DNA of 64,000 nucleotides, from NCBI GenBank assembly GCA_006384855.1, contig VCJN01000252.1:1-64000 (forward strand), written 5' to 3'. Under the pieces are notes generated by a model. The model did no database searches and was not told where the DNA came from. It saw nothing but the letters and a program-made list of their open reading frames with translations. Below, in pieces: positions 24,087 through 34,462 of this stretch (the stretch's first letter is position 1; each line of letters opens with the position of its first letter). The stretch is from Tetraselmis striata (Eukaryota > Chlorophyta > Chlorodendrophyceae > Chlorodendrales > Chlorodendraceae). A program made the translations under genes and the position numbers.

Positions 24087-25010
24087 TTAGCCGCATTTGG
24101 CGCACTCACCAGAGAAGCGACTCTTTTTTGGTTGACGACTGGGGAAGCTGCTGTGAGCAGCAGGACGACTTGGGGCAGAGCTGGTTGATGCTCCGTTGTT
24201 GCGTGACCACGGGTTTGTGGAGGTCGGCATGTGACAACGACCTGAATACTCCTCGTAGCGACGCTTGTGTTTCTTGATGTTGGCCTGCCTCCTTTGGGCA
24301 ATCTCGACAGCGACGCGGTGCTCCTCGTCGATAGCCGAGAGATGTCTGAAAAGTACTTCATGAGTCGAGACAACCTCGTTGTTGTGGTTAGCCATCTTTT
24401 GCACCTCGGCTCTCTCGTGCTTGGGAATCGCCTGCAAAATACGCTGCACTTGCAAGTACTCAGGCACAACGAAAGGTTCATGCAGCAAAGCAAATGCAGC
24501 TTGTAGCTTGCGCTGCAAGTCGACGCAGCTAGTAGCCATCTTGGGGTCGCTCGGCTTGATGCAGATGTTGCGCGCATAGTCTCCGACAGTTGTCTGAATG
24601 CCGTTGGGGAAAGCGGCCTTGAAAAAAGCTTGTTTCCAATCTTGATAGTTGACAAAGTGAGTCAGGACCTCGCAACCCATAACAATGTGAACTTGAAGCT
24701 CATGGCTGTTGAGTACAAGTTGGTGGGTGTGAGCCGCGATAGAATCAGTCTTGAACTGGCGACCGAGCCATGCCTCCGTCTCAGGAACCCAAAGCTTGTT
24801 GCGGTCGGAAATCTCCTTGTCGACATTCTCCAGAAAGGCCTTGACTGCTGGGAAGTCATGAACGTCGGCGAGCTTGTGAGAGATGTTCTGGGTTGGCGCC
24901 ACAACGCGGGCTTCCAGCATCTTCTTCTCGACAATTTGACGCATAGACTGCTCGGCGGGTGGACCACCGGGAGGGTAACCGGCTTGACGGGCGCTCCGGT
25001 GCGATGCCAT
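24087..25010 (-). CDS. Gag of the chromovirus (stops inside the zinc knuckle)
   Basis: 307 codons from ATG 25010. A Gag-like helical region (LQRKLQAAFALLHEP, QRILQAIPKHERAEVQKM) is followed by a basic linker (NIKKHKRRYEEYSGRC) and the start of a CCHC zinc knuckle. A TAA at 24087-24089 falls between CAKCG and KGHSIYQC, exactly inside the CX2CX4HX4C pattern. Beyond it the frame stays open until TGA 23961-23963. Glutamine is common at this knuckle position, so the codon is either a CAA-to-TAA mutation or a TAA read as sense. Confidence 0.85.
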   Translation of the reverse strand: MASHRSARQAGYPPGGPPAEQSMRQIVEKKMLEARVVAPTQNISHKLADVHDFPAVKAFLENVDKEISDRNKLWVPETEAWLGRQFKTDSIAAHTHQLVLNSHELQVHIVMGCEVLTHFVNYQDWKQAFFKAAFPNGIQTTVGDYARNICIKPSDPKMATSCVDLQRKLQAAFALLHEPFVVPEYLQVQRILQAIPKHERAEVQKMANHNNEVVSTHEVLFRHLSAIDEEHRVAVEIAQRRQANIKKHKRRYEEYSGRCHMPTSTNPWSRNNGASTSSAPSRPAAHSSFPSRQPKKSRFSGECAKCG

Positions 25011-25147
25011 GGCGACAGGCGACTCGGATAAAGGTTGAAGGGTACAGAATCGTTACCAAGGGTCGATAGGACCTGCGAAATCGATAATGTATCGTCGTGC
25101 GTGCGAGAGCAGGTCGCGGTGGGTCGGCAGGTGGAGATGGATCGTAA

Positions 25148-25163
25148 CAGGAAGCCGAAACCA
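25148..25163 (-). other. Primer binding site
   Basis: TGGTTTCGGCTTCCTG begins one base inside the 5' LTR. The TGG start matches the CCA end of a tRNA, as in most LTR retrotransposons; the tRNA is not identified. Confidence 0.7.
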
Positions 25164-25164
25164 G

Positions 25165-25516
25165 TGTAAGTACTCGTGGCAGTACTTAGTGAAACAGGGC
25201 TCTTCCTCGTAGCGTTTGGCGAATTGAGTTGGTTGCTGAATGTAATCTCTTACAACATGCTGGTGGCATTGGATATTTATCCTATAGCGGTCCAACTGGG
25301 CACCGCGGACAGGCAGCTAGGTGCTATCCTGATGATTAGGAGTTGTAGCGCGTACTGTATTTATGTTACAAGGACTATTTATTACTGGCGCCTGGTTGTG
25401 GCCGTACCAGTACATAATACGCGTGCTGAAATATCAGCAGCAGTACAACAGTAAGATTACTTGGCCATAAAACGTCGCAGGTGGTATTAGGGTAGTCGCT
25501 AGGCGCAACCCTAACA
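25165..25516 (-). repeat. 5' LTR of the chromovirus
   Basis: 352 bp, same sequence as 19137-19488. It should hold the promoter of the element. Confidence 0.95.
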
Positions 25517-26281
25517 CCCCCACCCCTGGCTTCTTTGACCCACAGCTCGGGTCCGTACTTGGCCGAGGCAGCTTCAACGCAACTTCTTCCGCCCGCCGGT
25601 ATGAGCACTTCCTTAACGATGCTCTTGGGTCGGGCAGCTACGCCGCGGAGATGCGCGAGGCGTGGGGCCGCCTCCAAACGGCTACTGCTGGCCATCTCAG
25701 CGACGCAGATGCGCGCGTGATGGAGCGGGAAGTGGAGGCTGCGTCGGGCTTGCGTAAGGAGTTGAAGGCATTTCTAGACCATGCCAACAACTCTCGGCTT
25801 CGAAATGAGGTGTGCGCTCTCCCTGTCACATGTAGGGAACGGATCTTGTTCAACCAGCTCGACGCGGCGTCGGGCATGTGGACAGTGGCCATCCCCACCG
25901 CGCGGACGGTCACGACTCCGCATGAGCTCCGGGAGGTCGCTGCCTGGTACTTCTTTCTGCCTAGCCCGTGCTTGGCCCCAGTGGTTGGGAGCCAGATCAT
26001 TCTGCCCTCGACAGAGCACAACCCCGTCACTGTTGACCTATACGGCGACGCGCTCATGAACCTCCCGGCGCTTGGAGACGCCCACTGGCGTGTATAGCAC
26101 GACGCTATCGCAGATGCCTTCCGCGATCACTGTGTTTACGACCTAGGTATAATCGTTGTACGGCGGGAGGTGGATGACTTGTTCCAGCAGGCAGTGCCTC
26201 TCGACAACACCGTACCCAGGGATGAACTCAAGGACCTAGTGCCGGACGCAGAGCTCTCCCTTCCGGCGTTCAACGTCGTGA

Positions 26282-26656
26282 CCGGGAACTATATATGATC
26301 CCCGGAGCTTGAAGTCCACGCTGCTGGAGTTCAAGACTATGCGGTACGGGGTCAAGTACACTGCAGTGCCCCGGGCCACGGCTGTGGATCGGTTTGAGCG
26401 CTCCATGCTGGGCGACATACAACGGGGGTTGGCAGCGCGGCATGCGGCGTGGCATAGCACGGAGCCCGGACAGAAGGGTCATGTTCGAGACATCCTGGAT
26501 ATGTCGGAGTACACGGGCATGCATGGTCTTCGGCACATTGGGCGAGGTGAGCAAGGGGGTGCGCCGGCGCGCCGCATATAGTGCGCGGTGTCGCATGCTT
26601 GGCTGCGGACCGGGTTGCCCTCTCATCGCGGGGCACTCTATGCACCACCCGGGCTA
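26282..26656 (+). pseudogene. Diverged copy of a repeated ORF (partner at 48.4 kb)
   Basis: Encodes LEFKTMRYGVKYTAVPRATA, then AARHAAWHSTEPGQKG and DMSEYTG, matching the frame at 48415-48660 over about 90 residues. Relative to that copy there is a length change around 26515-26530 that shifts the frame, after which similarity resumes in another frame (CPLIAG). Both copies show a GTGAGC at the same place, which may be a splice donor. The family is unknown to me. Confidence 0.6.
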
Positions 26657-27240
26657 ACCAAGAGGCCTTGCTCGCAAGAGATTTCCTCGGGGTCTTGAGC
26701 TTGGTGGCCGCTCGAGAGCGCGCTCGTTGCCTCATCAGACGGCGCAGATTCGTCTGCCATCCCGTTGCTGAAGCTGCACACCACGTCCGAGGATCACACA
26801 CACACACACGTGCACGCGTGGCCCGGACTCTGAACCGTGTGCGCATCACTCATCCATCCCGCCTTATGCGGGATGCGGGCCGCTTTTAGGCGGCTTGCTG
26901 TGTTGATTTTTTGGTACTACTTTTAGTAGTAGGTGGATTTGTTACTGCCCTTTTTGTAATTCACACCAGTAGCTAGTTGTAGTTCGATATGTAAAGAGAT
27001 AGATAGGCGTAATAATATATAGTACAGCAGGTATAATTGTTTGAATAGCTAGTCGCAATTTCTAATTTAAAATACTTAAAACATGATTGTGCGCTACGAT
27101 GAGTAGCTGCCATCAGTCGCAGAAGTAGCGACTCACTGTCGCTTATAATAAATTGTAGCCGCAGCACTTGAATAAAAGATTACGGGTACCGGGTAGCAGT
27201 CGCTACTTGCAATCATCATAATCATAATAAATCGAATATA
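26657..27240. other. Intergenic, no gene seen
   Basis: Contains a short (CA)n stretch near 26798 and then AT-rich sequence leading to the tandem array. No coding signal. Confidence 0.4.
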
Positions 27241-28584
27241 CACCCCTCCACATAAGTTTGGGGTCCCTTTTCGGCAGTCTCAAGACTTCACAAGTCTAGG
27301 GTACCTGAACGTAGGGTATATGAGATGAAACCCTGGAATCTCAGAGGGCTTTATAAAACCTGCATGACGAGTGGCTCAAACCGAAACTTAATGACCTTTG
27401 ACTAGGGAATCACGCTGCACCTGGTGCGTGGATGGGCGTCGCCTGCAACGGCACCAAAACCGGGGTCGGTATCACGCACACGCCGACGCGCGTGAATAGA
27501 CAACCAAACGGCGGGATGGCCATGAACGCGTGAGGAAACACATTGGCGAGGGGCTCGGGTGCATTTGGTTGGGGTGCAGCCGTGTGGGCGGCGGCAAGTG
27601 CATGTCGCGTTGCGATACTGGCATGGCATCAGTGTCGGCCACGCGCAGCAACACCCCCTTGGCTTCAAAACGCTATAACTTCTCAGGGTTTGCTCAGAAA
27701 AACTTTTTAAAATATCACGCGATTCCTCGTTCAATTCTGCGTCGGGAACACTCTTCCATAACCACAAAATCGATTTTTTGGGTCTCCGGGAAAAATCCCC
27801 AAAGATGATCATCCAAGTTGCCCCTCACTGCCTCATGTGCCCACCCATATCGGGCGCGTGGCTTTGCGCCAAGTGCGTGTCTAAGCCCCATACTCAGTTG
27901 CGTGAGAGCGTTATGTATGTGGATGACCACGGACCACCAACACTTGGCATGTGCCACCTCCTAGCGATACACACATCTACCAGCCAAAATGCCATTTTCC
28001 ACAGCAGTTTTCAAGGAATTTCATATTAATCAAAATCCACGCCCCTACCGCGCCACCCCGCCCACGAAAGGGTGCAACTGGCATTCCACCACGCGCCCCC
28101 ATGGTAGAGCATTGCCCTACGCCAAGGGGGGCATCGAGCGCCTCTCCTACGTGCGTTCGCCACAGAAACAGCAGCATTTTCACCCCAAAACTGCTCCCCA
28201 CAGTGGCCAACTTGACGTTGGGGTGTCACGTCGTGCCTATAGCGACATGCTTTCAGTGGCCTACACGCACGGTGTGTGCAACTTATGCCAAGGGCCGTAT
28301 CCACCGAGTTTGGTGCGACGAGTGCCGCTATTTCCATAGGTTTGGACGGTTGGCGCAACCCACAACTTTCTGGCGCCAACGCACCATGCAATGATTTCGC
28401 GTTTTTGAAAGGGCGCCCACAAATGGTCGCGTTGTCGCGCGGGTGGGTATAAAGCGCACAATAGGCGTTCGCCCGAACTATTCCCACTGTAGTTAGCATG
28501 TATGCACATGCAGCCGGCGTGATCCTCGCCCATGCATGCGCTTTGCGATCGAAAATGCAAAACCCGGACTTATGTGGAGGGGTG
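27241..28584. mobile_element. TIR element, tandem copy 1
   Basis: A 1,344-bp unit bounded by 17-bp terminal inverted repeats CACCCCTCCACATAAGT / ACTTATGTGGAGGGGTG. The base pair before the first copy and after the last copy of the array is TA, as expected of TA-targeting elements. Internal ORFs on both strands (up to 212 codons) resemble nothing I know, so it is probably non-autonomous. Confidence 0.75.
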
Positions 28585-28760
28585 TGCGCCGCACCAAGCG
28601 CGCTCGACGAGGTCGCAATAAGGCGTCTTGGGACAGTGAGCCCTTTCGAGCCCGTGGCTCGCATGTGGATGCATCATGGGCATATGCAGCCAGTAGGAGC
28701 ATTGGGGTGATTCAAACATGCCGCGTCGGCCGTATATGGCCGAATGACACATGGCCAACA
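28585..28760. repeat. 176-bp spacer between tandem copies 1 and 2
   Basis: Identical by eye to 30105-30280; together with one TIR element it makes the 1,520-bp repeat period. Confidence 0.8.
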
Positions 28761-30104
28761 CACCCCTCCACATAAGTTTGGGGTCCCTTTTCGGCAGTCT
28801 CAAGACTTCACAAGTCTAGGGTACCTGAACGTAGGGTATATGAGATGAAACCCTGGAATCTCAGAGGGCTTTATAAAACCTGCATGACGAGTGGCTCAAA
28901 CCGAAACTTAATGACCTTTGACTAGGGAATCACGCTGCACCTGGTGCGTGGATGGGCGTCGCCTGCAACGGCACCAAAACCGGGGTCGGTATCACGCACA
29001 CGCCGACGCGCGTGAATAGACAACCAAACGGCGGGATGACCATGAACGCGTGAGGAAACACATTGGCGAGGGGCTCGGGTGCATTTGGTTGGGGTGCAGC
29101 CGTGTGGGCGGCGGCAAGTGCATGTCGCGTTGCGATACTGGCATGGCATCAGTGTCGGCCACGCGCAGCAACACCCCCTTGGCTTCAAAACGCTATAACT
29201 TCTCAGGGTTTGCTCAGAAAAACTTTTTAAAATATCACGCGATTCCTCGTTCAATTCTGCGTCGGGAACACTCTTCCATAACCACAAAATCGATTTTTTG
29301 GGTCTCCGGGAAAAATCCCCAAAGATGATCATCCAAGTTGCCCCTCACTGCCTCATGTGCCCACCCATATCGGGCGCGTGGCTTTGCGCCAAGTGCGTGT
29401 CTAAGCCCCATACTCAGTTGCGTGAGAGCGTTATGTATGTGGATGACCACGGACCACCAACACTTGGCATGTGCCACCTCCTAGCGATACACACATCTAC
29501 CAGCCAAAATGCCATTTTCCACAGCAGTTTTCAAGGAATTTCATATTAATCAAAATCCACGCCCCTACCGCGCCACCCCGCCCACGAAAGGGTGCAACTG
29601 GCATTCCACCACGCGCCCCCATGGTAGAGCATTGCCCTACGCCAAGGGGGGCATCGAGCGCCTCTCCTACGTGCGTTCGCCACAGAAACAGCAGCATTTT
29701 CACCCCAAAACTGCTCCCCACAGTGGCCAACTTGACGTTGGGGTGTCACGTCGTGCCTATAGCGACATGCTTTCAGTGGCCTACACGCACGGTGTGTGCA
29801 ACTTATGCCAAGGGCCGTATCCACCGAGTTTGGTGCGACGAGTGCCGCTATTTCCATAGGTTTGGACGGTTGGCGCAACCCACAACTTTCTGGCGCCAAC
29901 GCACCATGCAATGATTTCGCGTTTTTGAAAGGGCGCCCACAAATGGTCGCGTTGTCGCGCGGGTGGGTATAAAGCGCACAATAGGCGTTCGCCCGAACTA
30001 TTCCCACTGTAGTTAGCATGTATGCACATGCAGCCGGCGTGATCCTCGCCCATGCATGCGCTTTGCGATCGAAAATGCAAAACCCGGACTTATGTGGAGG
30101 GGTG
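28761..30104. mobile_element. TIR element, tandem copy 2
   Basis: Second unit of the array, almost identical to copy 1; a G/A difference at 29039 (27519 in copy 1) was noticed through its effect on a minus-strand ORF. Confidence 0.75.
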
Positions 30105-30280
30105 TGCGCCGCACCAAGCGCGCTCGACGAGGTCGCAATAAGGCGTCTTGGGACAGTGAGCCCTTTCGAGCCCGTGGCTCGCATGTGGATGCATCATGGG
30201 CATATGCAGCCAGTAGGAGCATTGGGGTGATTCAAACATGCCGCGTCGGCCGTATATGGCCGAATGACACATGGCCAACA
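30105..30280. repeat. 176-bp spacer between tandem copies 2 and 3
   Basis: Same sequence as 28585-28760. Confidence 0.8.
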
Positions 30281-31624
30281 CACCCCTCCACATAAGATTG
30301 GGGTCCCTTTTCGGCAGTCTCAAGACTTCACAAGTCTAGGGTACCTGAACGTAGGGTATATGAGATGAAACCCTGGAATCTCAGAGGGCTTTATAAAACC
30401 TGCATGACGAGTGGCTCAAACCGAAACTTAATGACCTTTGACTAGGGAATCACGCTGCACCTGGTGCGTGGATGGGCGTCGCCTGCAACGGCACCAAAAC
30501 CGGGGTCGGTATCACGCACACGCCGACGCGCGTGAATAGACAACCAAACGGCGGGATGACCATGAACGCGTGAGGAAACACATTGGCGAGGGGCTCGGGT
30601 GCATTTGGTTGGGGTGCAGCCGTGTGGGCGGCGGCAAGTGCATGTCGCGTTGCGATACTGGCATGGCATCAGTGTCGGCCACGCGCAGCAACACCCCCTT
30701 GGCTTCAAAACGCTATAACTTCTCAGGGTTTGCTCAGAAAAACTTTTTAAAATATCACGCGATTCCTCGTTCAATTCTGCGTCGGGAACACTCTTCCATA
30801 ACCACAAAATCGATTTTTTGGGTCTCCGGGAAAAATCCCCAAAGATGATCATCCAAGTTGCCCCTCACTGCCTCATGTGCCCACCCATATCGGGCGCGTG
30901 GCTTTGCGCCAAGTGCGTGTCTAAGCCCCATACTCAGTTGCGTGAGAGCGTTATGTATGTGGATGACCACGGACCACCAACACTTGGCATGTGCCACCTC
31001 CTAGCGATACACACATCTACCAGCCAAAATGCCATTTTCCACAGCAGTTTTCAAGGAATTTCATATTAATCAAAATCCACGCCCCTACCGCGCCACCCCG
31101 CCCACGAAAGGGTGCAACTGGCATTCCACCACGCGCCCCCATGGTAGAGCATTGCCCTACGCCAAGGGGGGCATCGAGCGCCTCTCCTACGTGCGTTCGC
31201 CACAGAAACAGCAGCATTTTCACCCCAAAACTGCTCCCCACAGTGGCCAACTTGACGTTGGGGTGTCACGTCGTGCCTATAGCGACATGCTTTCAGTGGC
31301 CTACACGCACGGTGTGTGCAACTTATGCCAAGGGCCGTATCCACCGAGTTTGGTGCGACGAGTGCCGCTATTTCCATAGGTTTGGACGGTTGGCGCAACC
31401 CACAACTTTCTGGCGCCAACGCACCATGCAATGATTTCGCGTTTTTGAAAGGGCGCCCACAAATGGTCGCGTTGTCGCGCGGGTGGGTATAAAGCGCACA
31501 ATAGGCGTTCGCCCGAACTATTCCCACTGTAGTTAGCATGTATGCACATGCAGCCGGCGTGATCCTCGCCCATGCATGCGCTTTGCGATCGAAAATGCAA
31601 AACCCGGACTTATGTGGAGGGGTG
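30281..31624. mobile_element. TIR element, tandem copy 3
   Basis: Third unit, with one change at the inner end of the left TIR (T to A at 30297). It is followed directly by TA and unrelated sequence, without the spacer. Confidence 0.75.
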
Positions 31625-31626
31625 TA

Positions 31627-34462
31627 GTTCTATATTCCGCTTCATACATGTAGCGCCTATCTATCACGCATTATTTGATTTTGAATATCCGCGCCCGCGC
31701 GGTAGGTAGGGTCGCGATGAATATGTTAAGGCGCTACTGCTCGCACTATTATCGCGCGCGCCGCCGCGCTGGGCGCGGCGATTCGTGGGGCGAAAGGCCG
31801 AGGCCGGATGAAGGCTCGAGGCAAATAAACAGCTGCCGAGACGCGTCTGTTTATCTATATATATGAGACTACCAACTCAACCCATTCCCCAGCCTATCGC
31901 AAGATAATCGCAAGCGGCTTGGCGCCGGGCCTGTATTAGACTCATCATCTCGGCTTTCACCGCGAGCTGCGTTAGGACGACGGCTCACGAAGACGCCCGT
32001 TCAGTTCGCTGTAAGGGGTTGTCCGAGGCATACACGTATACTCCGGCTGCTATATACTGCCGTGACGCGCACTTATTATATTGCTCTGGAACGGCGGAGT
32101 CGCGATACGCCCGCTGCAGTCTCGGAGGAGCCGAGGCCCGCTGGCCATCTCGGTGATTTGAAGGTAAGGCATGCAGCGTTGTTTGGGACTCCTTTGCACA
32201 ATCCATGCTCTCGTCTTGGAGCCACACGCAACGTGTAACACCCGACGGCAGGCGGCTACTGTATATATAGTTACCAAAAGCGCGGCCACTCTGATGACCC
32301 CGCCGGATAGCACGCGCGCCTGCCGGCGGGCACGCGCGAATAATGCCTGCAAATCGCGGGACTGGTTTGCGGCACTGCTGCGCACGCGGGTACAGGTAGC
32401 GGACCGCTTTTGTATCTTCCAACAATACAGGCCAGAGACCAAACATAATTTAAAAACAGAAGTGCTGCCTCGCAGCAGTAGTGTACGGCATTCGAACTGC
32501 TGTGGCAATAGCCACCGTCCGGCAGTGGGCGGCACCTCATCTCAGAGTAGTTCACATTTAGATCGCGAGCTGTCATATCAGACTCTTGCTACAGGTACTG
32601 GTACCACTGCTACCTGTGCTTTCGGCGCACACAACTATGGGGTCTCTACGATAGCTGTAGCAACGTTGAGACTAGAAGGTTTAGCGTGCACCGATCAACA
32701 TTTGAACCCGAGCGACTCATCCTACTATCTACTGCGCAGTCTCATGTTTGACAATAGTATTCCACTCTTCCTCGTCGTGCATAAATTGCTGAGCTGACCG
32801 CGCCTGTACGCGCCTGAGAACGGCACTGTCAGCACCTGTCGGCGCCAAGCCACGACGAGTCAATGACCACAGTCATATATTACGACTCGCCATATTCGCT
32901 ATCATCAGTCGGTGGCAGTAAGTTTTGTCCTGATGTAGTGTCAAATTCCTGATGCGACTCCGAATATCACGGCGTGATGAAATATCTGACAGGAATATTC
33001 TGGAAGATGCTGCTGCTGACTTGTGTGCGATCATCATGATCGTCACGCGACTATACATTCGCCGTCTGGGACGGCTCCCCGTGCTTTCATGACTATACCT
33101 TGACTATACCATCGCAACGTCGGCTGACGACTTGATGGATATGCATCGCACCGAAGATGCCGGACTATTATTGTATGCAGTCATCATAGTCTGCTTACCG
33201 TACCGCAGACAGTCGTTATACTGTCTGATAGGTGGGAATGGGCAGCAACGCTGCCCCAACTGTCGACGCGAATCGATTGACAAACATAGGGACGGGCGGT
33301 CTGCTGTTTCTAGCATTATGTCACACCTTGATGCAAGTTGCATGCTGTTGAGTCGTGCCGGTGACCCCTGAAGTCCAGGCGGCGACAGATGCAGATTACG
33401 GATTCGTATTAGTAATGTTATGCAGTGTCGCTATGACCCGTAGTGCATCAAATTTGCTGGTCTGACATCTCAAGCTGGCATCCTCACAGCGGCGCTAAAT
33501 ATGAAACTGGAAACATACAGTCTTACATGAACTTGAATTTCAGGTGCCATGGGTCCTTGGTAGCATTGGAGTATGCTGTGGAATCGTATCATCTAAGGTG
33601 TCAGACAAAGAGGTGCAAGGATTCTTTCCTAAGACTGGCAGCATTACTTCATTACAATGACCTGCAGCCTGTCTGACCTCAAATAGCATAGAAATCGCGG
33701 GAATTTGAATAACCGAGCTGCATGCGTGCTGCTCAATTCTGCCCGCTGCAGGACAACAGCAGCCGGAGTCCCATGGGTAGGCCATCTTCACTGAGGAGCC
33801 TGTTTTTGAATCATATCACTGAGTACGGAAGCCGACCTGCAGCTTATACAGGTCATGACAGCCCCCTGTTGTTCCTGGCAACGTCAGTGCAGGACCCAGC
33901 CAAGAGGAGCTGGCACTGTCAGGAAACCGCGCACGACCCCGCTGCCATGATCACTGTGGTATGAAATGCCAGTTGAACAGCAGTAAATGTTCATGCAATT
34001 GTTGCACAAAGACCTGGCATCCCGTGGCAGAGAGGCACAGCAGTTGCGTCCATCCAGCAGGATACGCGTCAGAGCTCTCGGCAGCAAGAACGTCCTACTC
34101 AGCCACGAAAACAGGCAAGTCACATGCCCTCGACAACGTCGCCTCAGCAGACAAAGCTGATTGTATACGAAGGGTCCCATATGAATTGTCCGTGTTTGCT
34201 TCTGCACATGTGCTTCCAGTGGCATTGCCCATGCACCATCAGCACAGCGTCTTCAGTGGCAGAAAGACATCTGACCGCTGAATCCCAGAACATCTGTGGA
34301 GAATCGATGCGCGTAAACGGAGCGTCTGGCGACTGTCTTTGTCTTGCTGTGCAGGAGTTTGACTCAAACAATCTGAGCCTCTCCTTTCTGACTGTCAGAG
34401 GCGAGCCATCCAGCTGGCTCTTCACGTCAGGAAACATCGTCAGGAATCAACCAGCCGAGGAG
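31627..34462. other. Long non-coding stretch, no gene seen
   Basis: Mixed-composition sequence with ORFs up to about 208 codons (32171-32797, +) that show no domain, no repeats and no splice pattern I could support. The right end is presumably the promoter and 5' leader of the KH-domain gene. Confidence 0.4.

Larger units (their letters stand above)
19137..25516 (-). mobile_element. Ty3/gypsy chromovirus LTR retrotransposon
   Basis: A 6,380-bp element read on the minus strand, with 352-bp LTRs at both ends (TGT...ACA) and a 5-bp target duplication CCCCC (19132-19136, 25517-25521). The gene order gag, protease, reverse transcriptase, RNase H, integrase, chromodomain is that of chromoviruses. 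The two LTRs appear identical base for base, pointing to a very recent insertion. The coding part is nevertheless damaged: a TAA in the Gag zinc knuckle, a frameshift in reverse transcriptase, and loss of most of the integrase core. It therefore probably moved using proteins from an intact relative. Confidence 0.95.
19014..26232 (+). pseudogene. Unknown ORF split by the chromovirus insertion
   Basis: Codons before and after the retroelement join in frame once one copy of the CCCCC target duplication and the element (19137-25516) are removed. The left part starts at ATG 19014; the right part resumes at 25522. The frame meets TAG at 26095-26097 but continues with protein-like sequence (HDAIADAFRDHCVYDLG) to a TGA at 26230-26232. 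I do not recognise the family. The 3' neighbour at 26282-26650 shares sequence with a second copy at 48.4 kb, so this is probably part of a repetitive, mobile-element-like gene rather than a core host gene. The insertion would disrupt it. Confidence 0.6.

Noticed and set aside
27241-31624. The 212-, 147- and 136-codon ORFs in each tandem unit as genes
   Set aside because: Overlapping on both strands, no domains, conserved only because the DNA copies are nearly identical.
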